Below, piece after piece: positions 1-11,963 of a stretch of DNA of 64,000 nt. Made by a program: the position numbers and the translations under genes. Origin of the DNA: Euclidia mi (Eukaryota > Arthropoda > Insecta > Lepidoptera > Erebidae); contig OX123182.2 in the NCBI GenBank assembly GCA_944739405.2, forward strand, positions 93,426,051-93,490,050, written 5' to 3'. Positions within the stretch are counted from its first letter, which is position 1. Each line of letters starts with the position of its first letter. The notes beneath the pieces were generated by a model. It saw only the letters and a list, made by a program, of their open reading frames with translations, made no database searches and had not been told where the DNA came from.

Positions 1-3000
1 AAAATAATACTTGCGACACCTAATATGAAGTCCTATCTATTATAGAAAAAAATATCAAGTTGTTAGTTATCCATTTTGTACTGAATTTCGACATGGACGC
101 GCTTATTTGAGCCGGCTGAGAATGACCCTATAATACCTAGTTTATGCACAACTCTTCAAGTCATCAATATTTTAAGTAGCAGGGCTTTATCCACTTCTGG
201 CGTTCAAAGATCTACGTATCTACAGACGAAAAAAAAACAGACAATGCACTATAGACCCATTTTTACCCACCCTACATTAAAGTTTGTGCGCTATGTGCAA
301 GAAAGTTAAACCGCACCATGAGAATTGTCCAAAAAGTTTTAACGAAAAAGTTTGTTAGTGCGTCGCAATGTTGTTCTATTCCATAGACTCCGCTCAAACG
401 ATTTACAGAATACACAACAGATGGGTCCATTCCCAACAAACACATACGTAGGCATATGGAAAAAACCCTATTATAACTTTATACAATGTTTACGAACACT
501 CTTAAAGTTACGAAAGGGGTAGAAAGTTTCGAGTCTATACGCAGACAGGCGTGCGCAGTAATTTATGAATAGTCACTCACACAACAAATGAGCTGGATTG
601 ATGGATAGTGATGCGACATTAGTGTCACTCAATGTCCAGAATAAAATTAGCCAACTTCCCAAAAAACATATTAGCAGTAGCTCATTGTTAGCTGCCAAAT
701 AGAAATATAGAAAAAATTGGTTCACAATTAAAGCAGGTAGGTACATTTTCTTAGCAGTTTTGACTTAGCCTATTTATAGACTCCTCTATGTAACATATTT
801 TCTTTAAAGTGAAACATTGTAACGGTAGTGAATGAAACTGCGCCGTCACGCTTGGGTCGGTGATATCTGAGCAAAACTCCTTCCGGGCAAAGCCTTCTTT
901 TATAGGTTTTGTTGAAGAGAATGATTTTCAAATAATTGATTGTACTGGATTTTGATGCCACCACGCTTTTGTGGTTCTTAAACATTTTGCGATCGGCAAT
1001 TATTGTTTAAGAATTTGGGTATTTTTGGTATTGCTTGTTCGACCGTCTTTTAAAGCAGTAACAAAGAGGTATTAATTGGAAACTGCTTTGGTAGCTCAGG
1101 TACAATGCCTTGAGTAGCGATATTGATCAATTTCAATTTGAAGGTTTTGAATTGCGTGATGGGTTGTGAGAATAAGTCCGCTGGACTGTGAAAAACCGGC
1201 CAAATGTGTTTATAATAAAACCTATATCGGTATATATTTGACGATACAAAAGACTATTATCATTAAATTAGATAAGTATCAAGATTTATTTATTGCACAA
1301 CTGTGTACAAAGGCAGATATTACAGTTTTGAAAAATTTGGTTTTTACAGTCTACCCCTGTCGGGTATGCAATATAAGTATATAAAAAGAAAAAAGTAACT
1401 TGTTTGAGTACCTAAGCCAAGAAATTACAAGATTCAAAAGAAATTACAAAAATACAAATGTAAAGTTACATATTGCGTTACGAATTTTTTTTACCAAAAA
1501 GGTCGTGCATATCATAAAATACATTTTTAAACAACCATTTTTTAAAATTAGTTTTAAACAATTTGTCATTTCATTTCAAGCACCTAGCTGATGCCAAGAT
1601 CTATCTGTATGGTGATAAGTAAAACTTACATAAATTCATTTCTAAAGACCCAAATAAATTTCGATTGACATCAAAAGTCACCATGGCACGCTAATATTCT
1701 TCTATTATTATCCAATTGTGCTCATTTAAATATATTTGTCGTGAATAAAAAGCTAAAATATATATAAATTATATTGAAACATTTGGGTTTTATCCACTCA
1801 ATATGTCCACAAGCCTTCATTTAAATAAGATCAATTTAATTCTACCTCCAATTTCAGAATTATTTCGCGTCGTGTAAAAAAGGGCCACCCTTTTCACCAG
1901 CACGATTGTATAATTTGTTGTGACAAGTTTTGGGCCATTCAAAACAAGCGGCTGTCAGTGCCTGATTTACGTGGCTTTTGTCAGGCTTCAAGGTAATTTG
2001 GAAGATTTTTGCGTTATGTAGATTCTCATATTTTTGCTGGAGAAGAAAATTAAAGGTATGATATGTTTTGCTAACCTCTCAGGTTTTGCAAGTATCCCGC
2101 TCTCATTCGGATGATTAAATGTTAATATTTCACGAGTAATTCTGTACTTTGCATTATATTTGCTAACAGTTAAAACATTGTTACTTAAATATTATTTCAT
2201 TCAATAATAAATATCGTAAATGTTAGGTATTAAGTCAATTATAATTAGGTGCATTTCAGATTTCTGAAAACACTACGCATTTTCAGAGTTAGTACCATCG
2301 CAGCATGGCGTAACGATGATTGTTTTAAGAAATAGCCAAAACAAACGGCCTTAGATGAAATTTGTAGCACAGTAGCGATCTAACGCTTAGTACTAAAACA
2401 TAATAGTTAAAGCGCTGATCTTGTTTCTTTACTATATAGTGTTACATCACATTTGTCCGGTTTGTTTATAATATCGTCGGTATAAATGGCTGACGAGCCA
2501 TCAGTTAATATAATTGTAGCATTTTGAAGCATTTCTGCTAGAGAAAACAAACTCTACGTTACGTGAACATTCCATGAGATGGTGTAGCTAAATAAAATTG
2601 AGGCCATATTTATTTGTACAATGGTGGATGCAATCAACACTTGCCACATCTCACAGACACAGACGCAACTATCCTGAATGGTGCTATTAATTCCTTATTC
2701 TTCCAAAAAGGTACCTAGTCAGATGAATCTGGTGACTTGACGTTGAATAATGCCTATGTCAACAAGCACCGTACAATTATATAATTTAATGATGTCTTTA
2801 ATATTATAGCACCATGGGAATGCATCCCTACGTAAGTTTGTCTAGAGAGTTATAATTTTAAAGTAGCATATGGAGCGATAAACTTCGGAGATTCACAAAT
2901 CTGTCAGATGGCTAATAAATTATATTGGATACCGTCCAAGACGGGCATTCTAGTTAAATTTTGGAACTGAACTTCTATCGTACACGTTTTACATGCTTGT

Positions 3001-3040
3001 GCTTGCTGTCTATTTTGAAGGTATATTCATCAATGTCATA
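1..3040. other. AT-rich intergenic DNA, no gene recognised
   Basis: Only short open frames of 60-73 codons occur here, on both strands. None has a recognisable domain, a coding-like base composition or a plausible splice context. I see no LTR, terminal inverted repeat or tRNA-like head. The stretch may contain host introns or regulatory DNA, but nothing in the sequence shows that. Confidence 0.6.
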
Positions 3041-3045
3041 CAAAT

Positions 3046-3190
3046 CTGTATATATTAAATCTTTGCGTTACTGACTGACTGACAGACAACGGACAGCCAA
3101 AACTACTGGGCGCCAGAAGCTGAAATTTGGTATGTTTGTTCCTTGGGGATCGTGGGAGTGCATTAAGAGAGTATTATTTACAGTGTGACT
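3046..3190 (+). mobile_element. Helitron-like 5' fragment
   Basis: The segment opens with TCTGTATATATTAAATC, followed by a 'ctgactgacagac' stretch and a part reading 'ttccttggggatcgtggga'. The same body lies in reverse orientation at 42432-42645 ('ccccaaggaacatacatgcc'), and the same 5' head recurs at 17171-17210. Non-autonomous Helitrons of Lepidoptera often begin TC followed by an AT-rich run. The 3' CTAG end is missing here because a SINE starts immediately after. Confidence 0.4.
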
Positions 3191-3206
3191 CTATAGTTTA
3201 CATGAA

Positions 3207-3387
3207 AAGCGGCGATAGCCTAGTGGTGTACGTAACCGGCTGCCAAGTCGGTGGTTTCGGGATGGCAATAGCCTCGACCCCTAATACATTGGTACCGTAA
3301 CATAATAAAATTGGCAAAGAGTGGGTGTGTAATACATCTCTGCCTACCCCTTTGGGGATAAAGGCGTGGAGTTATGTTATGTTATTT
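3207..3387 (+). mobile_element. tRNA-derived SINE
   Basis: The head 'ggcgatagcctagtggtgtacgt' is a degenerate pol III A box. It is followed by the family's conserved tail, with 'gtgggtgtgtaatacatctctgcc' and 'ggggataaaggcgtgga' parts. Copies of the same architecture lie at 32721-32999, 43640-44033 and, reversed, at 14266-14510 and 42670-42888. The B box region is shortened, so this is a deleted copy. SINEs encode no protein and depend on a LINE reverse transcriptase for movement. Confidence 0.65.
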
Positions 3388-3389
3388 GC

Positions 3390-5185
3390 GTCCTGAGACC
3401 ATTGCCCTCAATCAGTGGGATTTCTCTGCAGTAAATTACTATTACAATAAAAAGTTTTAAACAGAAATCATGCAGGAAATCTTGCCTAAAACTAAAAATT
3501 TTAGTTTTAGCATCGACTACGGTAACCACAACCATCTAAAAATTAAGAAGATTGTAAGTGCACGTACAATTGCTAAACACTGTTGCTCATTTAAAGACTT
3601 TTATATCTAGATATTATTATAACTACAGTATGGAGTCTTGGCCTTCCTACTGCTCGACGTTAGTGTTAAGTGTAAAGGAAGAAAAATAAGTATATATAAA
3701 GAAAATCGTATTTTTTTTTATTCTAAGCTTGTATGCGTTAATTTGTCTCTCGAATAATGGCAGATGTACACAATCGGTTGACCAACAAAGAACCACTCGG
3801 CACAGGTTAGAGAAATTCTATCGATCATTCTACAGTAATTTCCAATCTGCGTTGAATGTATGATCGAACTCAAGCGAACCTTAATCATGGTGGGCATGGA
3901 AGTGACAGCATTGACGCCATATACCTACTTACATAGGCGGTTATAAAATCAATTAATTAAAGCAAAAAATCTTATCCTTTTTAAATCGGTTTGAAAGTAT
4001 GAATATCTTAACTTTGGAATATACTTGAGTATCATACAAGTTAACGGGGTTAATCGCGTTTACCTACTTATTTTGAGGTATTAAACCCCGAAAATGAACT
4101 TGTATTTTCTTTCTTATAATATTATGTATAAAATCGAAGTTGTTGCATTATAATTGTAGTAGAAATATGAGCGTGACGAACTGAAATTTATGAGCACTTT
4201 TTCAGCTTAGAAATACATCCATAATGAAATCGGCTGCGATGGGTTTGTGAAACTTATTATAATGAATTGGAATAGATATCGTCACGAAGTTAGGACATAG
4301 ACTAGGATATTAGAGCCAAGGCAACGCATTAACAGTTTTGCAAAACAGTGTAGCATAAGAAATAAAATCCGTCAAAAGATTGCAAGGGCCTGGTACGAAA
4401 TCATGACAAATTCGATTCATTATCCTTGTACGTGCCCCGGATACCTTACTGGGCTGATATCGCTTGGAAGATTTTGTGAGATAAGAAAATATAAGGCAGG
4501 AAGTCAGATCATACTTCTCTTTACAGTCCTCTATATTTTGTTTAAATATTTAGTAGACGACTGTTTTATAATTATATGCGGCCTCCACCTGCGTTTTTAA
4601 TTTATAAACCAAGGTGCAAATATGTTGGTCAATTATTTCGTATGCATTTTGTGTTCGACTATTCTAACTGCATTTGTGAACAACGTAGTATTTTAACAAA
4701 GAGTTATTTAAAATAGTAGCAATATGAGAGTGAGTCTATGTCGTTTAGAAATAAAATGTCTAACTAGAGGTGAGGTGAAGTTTAATTGTAATATCACTAC
4801 ATCAGAAATTACGTTTTATTAAATATTGTTGTAATTAATAACAAAGACAGTTTAAATATTGTATATTAATGTATATAAGCGGACAACATAATGACATAGC
4901 AAAAGAAAATATATGAGAGAACTGACAGACTATGAGATCGCACATGCGCAGTATCCGTCTGTTATAGAGCATACGTCCTTACCTTAGAATATTTTTATGG
5001 TCCTTACTTCCAACACATATACTATCAGAGGATGCCCTCAGTAACGACTGCACATTTTTTTTTTAATTTAGCCCGGATCTGCCAGATTCCTTAGAAATTT
5101 CGGAATATCTTCTCTTTTGTAGCTTCAGCTATTGTTTGCCATTCAGTCTGTAACGGAAGTATTATATGTTTATTGATTTAAAATA
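3390..5185. other. Intergenic DNA, no gene recognised
   Basis: The longest open frame (4403-4600, 65 codons) has no domain and no homologue I recognise. There is a T-run at 3711-3720 and nothing repeat-like that I can name. I see no RNA gene. Confidence 0.55.
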
Positions 5186-5189
5186 TTCT

Positions 5190-5320
5190 GAGGCACGGGA
5201 CAAGCCACAGAACAATTAAAGGGGGACAAGCGATAATTAACAATTCAATACGCACATAACTCCGAAAAGTCAGTGGTGCGTGCCGTGGATTCGAACCCGA
5301 TACCCTCTGCATGGCCTTTT
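5190..5320 (-). mobile_element. SINE fragment, tRNA-like B box, reverse
   Basis: Read on the minus strand, the segment carries the B-box-like 'ggttcgaatcc' near the right end. After it come 'cttttcg(g/a)agtta' and 'gttaattatcgcttg', the order seen in the SINEs at 39477-39620 and 41725-41866. It is truncated: the A-box end is lost where unrelated sequence starts near 5315. Confidence 0.6.
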
Positions 5321-5408
5321 TTAGTTACAAACGTTTCATATCCCACCAAAAATGTTCTTATATTTTCTTCTAAACTCTTACCATATAGCAATGAAGATGT
5401 TTTCGCAT

Positions 5409-6381
5409 TTACGGCCTGGCCACGGACAATTCGCTCCGGCGAAAATTCGCGCGACCGGCGACGCGACTTGCGATTGAATCAAATGTATAGAAATGTTCTA
5501 AGCATGCCACGCGCAGCAGCGACTGGCGACGTGACCGGCGAATAGCACCGAGCGGTACAGCGGCGTGGCGGTACCAAAACAAATGTATGAATTAGTACGG
5601 CGCACGCCACGGCCGGCGTCGAGCGGTAGTCGCGGCGACTAGCGCCGCAGCTGAGTCAGTATAAAATTTTTGGTTTATTTCTCCGCGAGCATGATATTAT
5701 TCTTAGAATTTTTAGTTAGGCTAGCTATTTGGAACGTCTGGATTTTATCTATATCTACATAAATGTATACAGTATAAGTAAAGTTGAAGTGTCTGTCTGT
5801 GATTTCAAAATACCTAAGTAAGTTTTTAGAAGTGCATATACCTAGTTAGTTAGATCACACTTACCTACATAATTTTTTCCGCATTGAGTTACAAAACTCG
5901 AGTTACAATACCTACAAGCGTCGGCTCAGTACGCATTTAGTAGGTACCTATAGAATGTATACCGAAGCGCCTTGAGTTTGGTATGCAGTAGGTTAGGTGG
6001 GTACCGAGCCTGACGCTCGTAGGTATAAATCGCGTTCCGACCGTTTGTATAATGATAAAATACAGTACCTATAGTTTCAATACCGTGGTTAGGTACCTAC
6101 ACAATATCAAGTCTGCCTCTGTGATCTTACGGTAGTGTAAGCGGATCATGAGGTCTCGGGTTCGATTGCCGGGTTGAAACAAATATGATATTGCCACCAA
6201 AGTCCGTACAATGTCGAGCTAAATTTCATAAAAAGATCTCAGCTAATGTCGTCTCGCTCCTGGTCTACACTGGTCGCGACGGCGAACGCGTGTGCCCGTG
6301 GCATTTTTTCGCGTCGCGCGAATTGTCGCATCGCCGGTCGTGTCGCAGGTCGCGTCGCCGGTCCCCGTGGCCAAGCCGTTA
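5409..6381. mobile_element. PIF/Harbinger-like non-autonomous DNA transposon
   Basis: The left end at 5412 reads CGGCCTGGCCACGG. The right end, on the other strand from 6378, reads CGGCTTGGCCACGG, 13 of 14 bases alike. Both ends are flanked by TTA (5409-5411 and 6379-6381), the trinucleotide duplication typical of PIF/Harbinger insertions. GC-rich subterminal stretches with 'cgaccggcgacgcgac' motifs sit inside both ends (about 5412-5655 and 6240-6378), in strong contrast to the AT-rich surroundings. No transposase frame exists, so it is non-autonomous. The 967-bp interior also contains a smaller inverted repeat (5908-6025) and a tRNA-like head (6112-6176). The class call rests on the TTA duplication and TIRs only; another superfamily is possible. 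Confidence 0.55.
6112..6176 (+). mobile_element. tRNA-like SINE head
   Basis: A 'tagtgtaagcggatcatgag' A-box-like part precedes 'ggtctcgggttcgattgccg', which contains a near-consensus B box (GGTTCGATTNC). The following bases do not restore a tRNA acceptor stem, so it looks like the 5' head of a truncated SINE inside the inverted-repeat element, not a functional tRNA gene. Confidence 0.45.
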
Positions 6382-7440
6382 GAACAAAAGAGTTTTAGTT
6401 CGAAGTGTTCAAAATAACGCAAAGTCGCAGTATGTCGGTACAAGTTTGTACAACTTCGTTTAGTTAAAATATGAATACTTATTTATAAGTTTTAAGTAAG
6501 AAGGTGCGGTTAGAGCGTAGGTATTGCCAAGGGTAATGTTATTTTCTTGGAAAAGTTAGTATCGATTTCGCTGATGGTGTGTACGGAATGGTAAGCAAAC
6601 TAAAATGCACTGATATCACTTATGGGCTAATTAAGTGAAATAGTAACTTGAGAAAAAGTTTGGGTAATTATACTTGAAGATTTCTTGTAAGTCTGTATAT
6701 TCAAAAAATATTTTCAATGCTGCTTTATATGGAGTGAAGACAAAATACGGGAAAAATTTAAAAAAATTGAAATCAATGACACCTGTGTATAGTAATCGTT
6801 TATTAAGAGATAAGCAAGAGTCAATTTACGCCGAGAAAGATTCGAGTTCGATCGGAATACGTCTTCTTAAGATTACCACTTATGCTCAAGTACCTATGTG
6901 AGTTCAAAATTGGCGATTCTATCACACAGTTCATACATAATAAATTACAAATAAACTTTCCACGATCACGTGCATACACGCAAATTAAAATACAAATACC
7001 CAGGAGAAGCCATCACGTACAGTAGCTATTACATTTTTGAACGAACGCGTTTTAATATAACCGACCAGTCTAAGCCAGCCAGGTAGAAACCCGAGAAATA
7101 TTTGCTCTATTTACAGCTGCTAACAATTTTTCCGTCGGCGTCGTTGCTTCTGTTACTGACACTTTTTACTCGTAGTTATCTTTTTCTAGCTGTCTTGGTA
7201 TCTTATTAACTACATTGCGGCGAGTGTCGCAGATCATTCTATTTAGAAATAAAAGTCGTATTTTCTCCACGACGCTTTGTCCATTTTAGTCATATTTTTT
7301 ATTCTAGTAAAGTTTATGAGAGTTTTAGTAGCGTCAACCGTGTTGTGCCGTTTGTTGTAACTTTGAAACATCGACACGAGATTCATAGTTGTATGTTTTA
7401 TACTTTAGTGTTGGATAGTATAGTATTCAACTCTCAGGTC
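6382..7440. other. Spacer before BEL/Pao copy A; no gene or LTR recognised
   Basis: I looked here for a 5' LTR of the BEL/Pao copy that follows, comparing this stretch by eye with the sequence after its integrase (11964-12260). I found no shared block and no TG...CA boundary. A 75-codon frame at 6674-6901 has no recognisable domain. Confidence 0.5.
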
Positions 7441-7449
7441 TGAGTCTAC

Positions 7450-8110
7450 AAACCTTGACGAAAAGAAACGTCAAGAGCTAGACCGTGGTTATGACGAGTT
7501 CCAGGAGCTGTTTTATTCTATTCAAGTCACACTCATCCATAGGTTCACAATAATTTACATCATCTAACTACAATTCCAATAGTGTTCACAAGTCTAGTGA
7601 ATTTCGGCTTCCGAAGCTGTCACTCAACAAGTTTAATGTAATTCATGTGGAGTGGCCAAACTTCATTTCAATGTTCAATAGTTTAATTTATAACAATGTC
7701 ATTAGTGTACTTGATAATGAACCCCTATCATTAGTGAAACATTTAATTGTAACACCTGAAAATTATACAATAGCATATAGTTTACTAACTGATTGTTATG
7801 AAAACAAAAGAGTTATTGCAGACAAATATATAGAAACAATTTTAAGTCTGCCAAATATTTCTTAAACAAATATTAAAACTTTGAACCGATTTGTTTCCGC
7901 TATCAAGGAAAGCACTCAAGCCCTTAAAGGGTTGAAGTTTGATGTAGATTCTTGGTGTTTTTTGTTACTCCACATAATTCTTAAGAAGTTACCTATAGAA
8001 CTACGCACTAAATTTGAATCAAAAATAGATAATAATTATTAAAATTCCAACATTTAAGGAGTTACTTGGGTTCTTGGAAAATCAGCTGCATACTAAATTA
8101 CATTTAAGTG
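7450..8110 (+). pseudogene. BEL/Pao gag remnant (copy A)
   Basis: The protein would form the capsid-like particle. Pieces resembling the DUF1759 gag domain are visible: 'FRLPKLSLNKFN' before 7647, then a frame at 7647-7865 with 'YENKRVIADKYIETILSLP', then 'VDSWCFLLLHIILKKLP' further on. B-copy gag has the parallel 'YHNKRGLADTHIEQILGLP'. Stops at 7863-7865 and near 8040 break the frame. The zinc-knuckle region that should follow appears deleted, because the frame at 8074 passes from a gag-end-like part almost directly into the protease. Confidence 0.75.
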
Positions 8111-8885
8111 ATACAACAAATACTTCACCCACACCTCTCTCACAGAGTGATAGCAACACCTTAGCTCATACTGCTCAATCTCAAGTTTTATATAGTGAAG
8201 ATGGTGTCTCAGTGGTGCTAGGTACCGTGATCATTTATGTGCAGGATATCAATGGACATTACCATTTCGCTCGGGCGCTTATTGATTGTAGATCACAAGT
8301 GTCTATCATCACTGAAGATCTGGCACAGCGTCTGCAGTTACCTCGCAGTCAATCTAACCCTATAATTGGCTTGGGTGGTGTAGTTAACAAACCTACTGGG
8401 GGGGCGAGTAAAATGCAACATTAAATCTGTTCACCAGTGTAATAAATCCTTTTGTGAACAGTTCATTATTATCAAGCGCATAACTGAAATTCTACCTACC
8501 ATGAATATCAATAAGTCTGTTCTACGGAAATGTAGGCATTTAGTTTTAGCGGATAAACATTTTGATACTCCAGGTCAGATTGACTTGCTTCTGGGTGTTG
8601 GTATTTATGACATAATTTTTGATGGGTTACGGTTCAGCCTAGGTGAACACGTGCCTACTGCCTACTCATCAATGTTTGGATGGATCATCATGGGCAAAGC
8701 TCCTGCAGCATTGGGTCACATTGCCACCAATGTCTCGATGGCCTGCAGTGTAGATTTGAATCTTGCTATGAGTCGGTTCTGAGAAACATACAGGATACCA
8801 AAAACATTCAATGTGAGAAACATTTTGTGGAGAAACATGCTAGGGATGAGACAGGTCGTTTTATTGTATCCATGCCGTTCAAGGT
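8111..8885 (+). pseudogene. BEL/Pao aspartic protease remnant (copy A)
   Basis: The frame 8074-8424 contains 'ALIDCRSQVSIITEDLAQRL', matching the retropepsin active-site block of BEL/Pao elements. The catalytic D-(S/T)-G triad reads D-C-R here, so cleavage activity is lost. A second frame (8501-8782) holds 'HFDTPGQIDLLLGVGIYDI', the block after the protease that in B reads 'KFDTPGQIDLLIGADVLGG'. It is followed by the 'FGWIIMGKA' part. Frames change at about 8424 and 8780. The role in an intact element is maturation of the gag-pol polyprotein. Confidence 0.8.
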
Positions 8886-9700
8886 ACACCCCAAGGCATT
8901 AGTGTCACAGCTTTGAAGCGGTTCCATAATCTTGAGCGCAGAATTCTCAAGGATGGCAGGTTGCGAGAGCTGTATGTCGAGTTCATGCGAGACTACCATA
9001 CAACTAGACATACGCGCGAAGTCACCTCCCCTGTTTCCTCTGAGCGCTACGACATTCCCCATCATGGAGTTCTCAAGGAACACAGCAGTACTACCAAGTT
9101 GCGCGTTGTTTTCGACGCCTCTTCGGCTAGTTCCTCTAGTATGTCTCTAAACCAAATACTCATGTCTGGTCCCAAGCTACAGAAAAACATAGGATATTAT
9201 TTTACGCTTCAGGGTTCACCACATAGTGTTCACTGCAGATATACGACAGATGTATAGGCATATCAAGATGGCTGATGAAGACTGTGTAAGCTACAAACCA
9301 TTTTCTGGCGTGAATCCCCTGATCATCAGCTTAAGCAGTACGCGTTGACCACCGTCACTTATGGTGTCTCCAGCTCAGATTCAGACAAGTATCCTCCAGC
9401 TGCTCAAGTGCTCCTAGAAGGGACCTTCGTAGATTATATCGTGACGGGTTCTTCTTCGCTAGATTCTGCGTGAGAGCTTCAGCAGGAGATAGTTACTATC
9501 CTCGAGCAAGGCGGTTGCACACTTCGCAAGTGGTCCAGTAATTCCTAGGAACTGTTGTCACTACTTCCTGCTGACCACTGCAAGCGGCACCGAGTAGAAC
9601 TCAAAAACTGATAGCTTCATCTACCATGTGTCAGAGTTGAACAACACCATGACTAAGCGTGGTGTGCTCTACAACATCGCCAGACTGTACGACCCTTGTG
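8886..9700 (+). pseudogene. BEL/Pao reverse transcriptase remnant (copy A)
   Basis: The frame 8913-9257 carries 'PHHGVLKEHSSTTKLRVVFD', the conserved entry into the BEL/Pao reverse transcriptase. Further pieces in shifted frames read 'VTYGVSS' (about 9357-9377), 'FVDYIVTG' (about 9427-9450) and 'LEQGGCTLRKWSS' (about 9500-9540). The catalytic pair, normally aspartate-aspartate, is D-Y in 'VDYI', which abolishes polymerase activity regardless of the frameshifts. There are several stops between 9257 and 9700. Confidence 0.8.
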
Positions 9701-9879
9701 GTTTCTCGACGCCAACAATACTTAAGGCCAAACTTTTTATGCAATTGTTTTGTTGCAATTTATTGCCTTGATTCCGGCTAGGATGATCCACTTCCCTCGG
9801 ATTTTCTCGAATCCTGGAAAACATTTCTGACCGATTTTCACAACCTAAATAAGGTTTCACTTCAGCGATGCATTCTGCC

Positions 9880-10713
9880 TGATGAACCGGTTGCGACTCA
9901 AATCCACGGTTTTAGCGACGCATCCGAGCGTGGGTATGCATCTTGTGTATACCTCCGCGCTGAGAGCTTCGATGGCAGCGTTTTGCTTCGCATTCTCGGC
10001 GCCAAATCACGCGTAGCTCCTTTGAAGCAGAAGCTAACAATGCCCAAGCTGGAACTCAACGGCGCACTCTTGCTAGCTCATCTGATCGAGCACATTGTTT
10101 TAAATTTACGGGATAAAATTCCTATTCAATCTATTCACGCCTGGACGGATTCTACCATTGTCTTATCATGGTTAAAGATGTCACCGCACAGATTACAAAC
10201 ATTTGACAGTAATAGAGTGTCACAAGTCCAAGCCTTGTGATCAAACATTGTCTGGGAGCATGTTCCATCGACGATTAATCCAGCTGACTTTGCCAGCCGT
10301 GTCTGACGCTATCTAAATTGGTAGAACATCCTCTATGGTGGTCCCTACCTTGGCTTGCAGAAAATCCTGCGACATGGCCTGGGGACTTGCCTTCAGTATG
10401 CGAGGTGGTTTGCCTGGAGTCAAATCAACTTCACTTGCTTCCTTCTTCTTCCTTCACTGCTGCTCAACTTCTGCTTTCTCCATCACCTCTGGACAAATTT
10501 AGCTTGCTTACCAAGCTACAGGCTGTTGTAGGTTGGTGCAAGCAATTCCTGTTTAACAGTCGCAATGCCATTCAGCGGCGCTCCGGACCTCTATCGGTTT
10601 CAGCATTAAACGATAGCTTGAGTTGTATAATCAAGTTGGACCAGTCCGCAATGCTGTCCAAGGAAATGGAATCGCTGTGCAGTGGAAGGCGGTTAAAGGG
10701 AGCCTTGATGTGA
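9880..10713 (+). pseudogene. BEL/Pao RNase H and connection region remnant (copy A)
   Basis: 'GFSDASERGYASCVYLR' (from about 9909) is the first RNase H aspartate block, and 'AKSRVAPLKQKLTMPKLELN' in the frame 9983-10240 supplies the glutamate block. 'HAWTDSTIVLSWL' is the third acidic block. The frame stops at 10238-10240, then 'VPSTINPADFASRV' (about 10263-10304) continues in another register. The connection region runs on in the frame 10318-10713 ('HPLWWSLPWL'). The parallel segment in copy C is 20623-22221 (minus strand). Confidence 0.8.
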
Positions 10714-10841
10714 CTGAATCCGTTCATTGGTGACGAAAGGCTTCTGCGAGTTGGCGGTAGGATTAGTAGGTAAATCTGAGCTGAATTTTGCTGCTAAGTA
10801 CCCTGTAATATTACCGAAAAATCATCATATAACAAATCTGA

Positions 10842-11963
10842 TTGTTGATTGTTGAACACTACCACAAATTATATCTTCACACTGGCTTGGCCACCTTGCA
10901 GGCCCTACTTCAGCGCAAGTTCGGGACCATATCGGCTCGGCGAGTAATTAAGCAGGTGATATTTCACTGTCACCGTTGCTATCGATTGCGTCCTAGGTCT
11001 ACTGAGCCATTCATGGGAGACCTGCGGTCCAATCGAATCACCTCAGCTCGACCCTTTCAACGCGTTGGAGTGGATTTTGCCGGTCCCTTTTGGCTAAAGG
11101 TTTCTAAGATTCGAAACGCCAAGGCAATGCGATGTTACCTTTGCATTTATATTTGTTTCACTACTAAATGTGTTCATTTGGAAATCGTATCTGAGCTTTC
11201 CACCGAAGCTTTCAGCGCTTGCTTGGATCGTTTCATCTCCCGCCGAGGTCTTCCCTCAGATATTTACAGCGACTGCGGCATGAATTTTGTAGGTACCCGT
11301 AGCCACTTAAAGGAAATTTTTAAATTAATCTCGAGTTCATCAGACGATATTCATAATTCTTTATCTAACAAACAGATTGCTTGGCACCTGAACCCGCCTG
11401 CAAGTCTTCATATGGGTGGCTTGTGGGAAAGCGCTGTCAGGTCCGCCAAATTAATTCTCAACCGCGTCCTAGGCAATCTCTCTTTATTTTTCGAGGCATT
11501 GGCAACAATTTTCACAAAGGTAGAAGCTATCTTGAATTCTAAACCCCTGTGCCCTCTTTCAAGCGATCCCAGCGATTTAGAAGTTCTAACTCCTGGTCAT
11601 TTTATCATAGGGCAACCGCTGTTGGCGTTGCCGGAACGGAACGTAGAGGATAGCTTCATTAGCCCGCTGAAGCGCTGGCAGCTGCTCCGACAAATCACCC
11701 AAAATTTTTGGAGACGTTGGCACTCCGAATACTTGCACACTTTACCTCAACGCTATAAATGGCTAGTAAAAACCGCGAATATTCATGTAGGTGATTTGGT
11801 CCTCATTAAGGACAGCTCTCCACCGCTTCAGTGGCGTAAGGCTTGCGTTACTCGTCACTGTCCCGGCAAGGACAACATCGTTAGAGTAGTGGAATTGAAA
11901 ACAGCAACTGGAACTATGCTCAGGCCGGTTGTCAAAATTTGTCCTTTGATACCTAGCCTTTGA
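10842..11963 (+). CDS. BEL/Pao integrase region, intact frame in a dead element (copy A)
   Basis: Integrase inserts the cDNA copy of the element into chromosomes. This 373-codon frame is uninterrupted. It has an N-terminal H/C zinc-binding part ('HYHKLYLHTG' to 'CHRCYR', residues about 5-48) and then the rve catalytic core: D in 'VGVDFAGPF' (about 77), D in 'YSDCGMNFVG' (about 145) and E in 'GGLWESAVRSAK' (about 197). A C-terminal DUF5641-like part follows with 'FIIGQPL', 'FWRRWHSEYL' and 'VGDLVLIKD'. The usual asparagine after the second aspartate is C here. Upstream codons in the same protein ('LLRVGGRI' near 10740) are broken, so it is an accidentally open tail of a dead pol gene. Expression is doubtful. 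Confidence 0.8.
   Translation: MLIVEHYHKLYLHTGLATLQALLQRKFGTISARRVIKQVIFHCHRCYRLRPRSTEPFMGDLRSNRITSARPFQRVGVDFAGPFWLKVSKIRNAKAMRCYLCIYICFTTKCVHLEIVSELSTEAFSACLDRFISRRGLPSDIYSDCGMNFVGTRSHLKEIFKLISSSSDDIHNSLSNKQIAWHLNPPASLHMGGLWESAVRSAKLILNRVLGNLSLFFEALATIFTKVEAILNSKPLCPLSSDPSDLEVLTPGHFIIGQPLLALPERNVEDSFISPLKRWQLLRQITQNFWRRWHSEYLHTLPQRYKWLVKTANIHVGDLVLIKDSSPPLQWRKACVTRHCPGKDNIVRVVELKTATGTMLRPVVKICPLIPSL

Noticed and set aside
770..1591. Three short open frames (62-73 codons)
   Set aside because: No domain, no coding composition, overlapping AT-rich DNA; expected by chance.
6112..6176. Possible tRNA gene
   Set aside because: A- and B-box-like parts are there, but no acceptor stem pairing; fits a SINE head.
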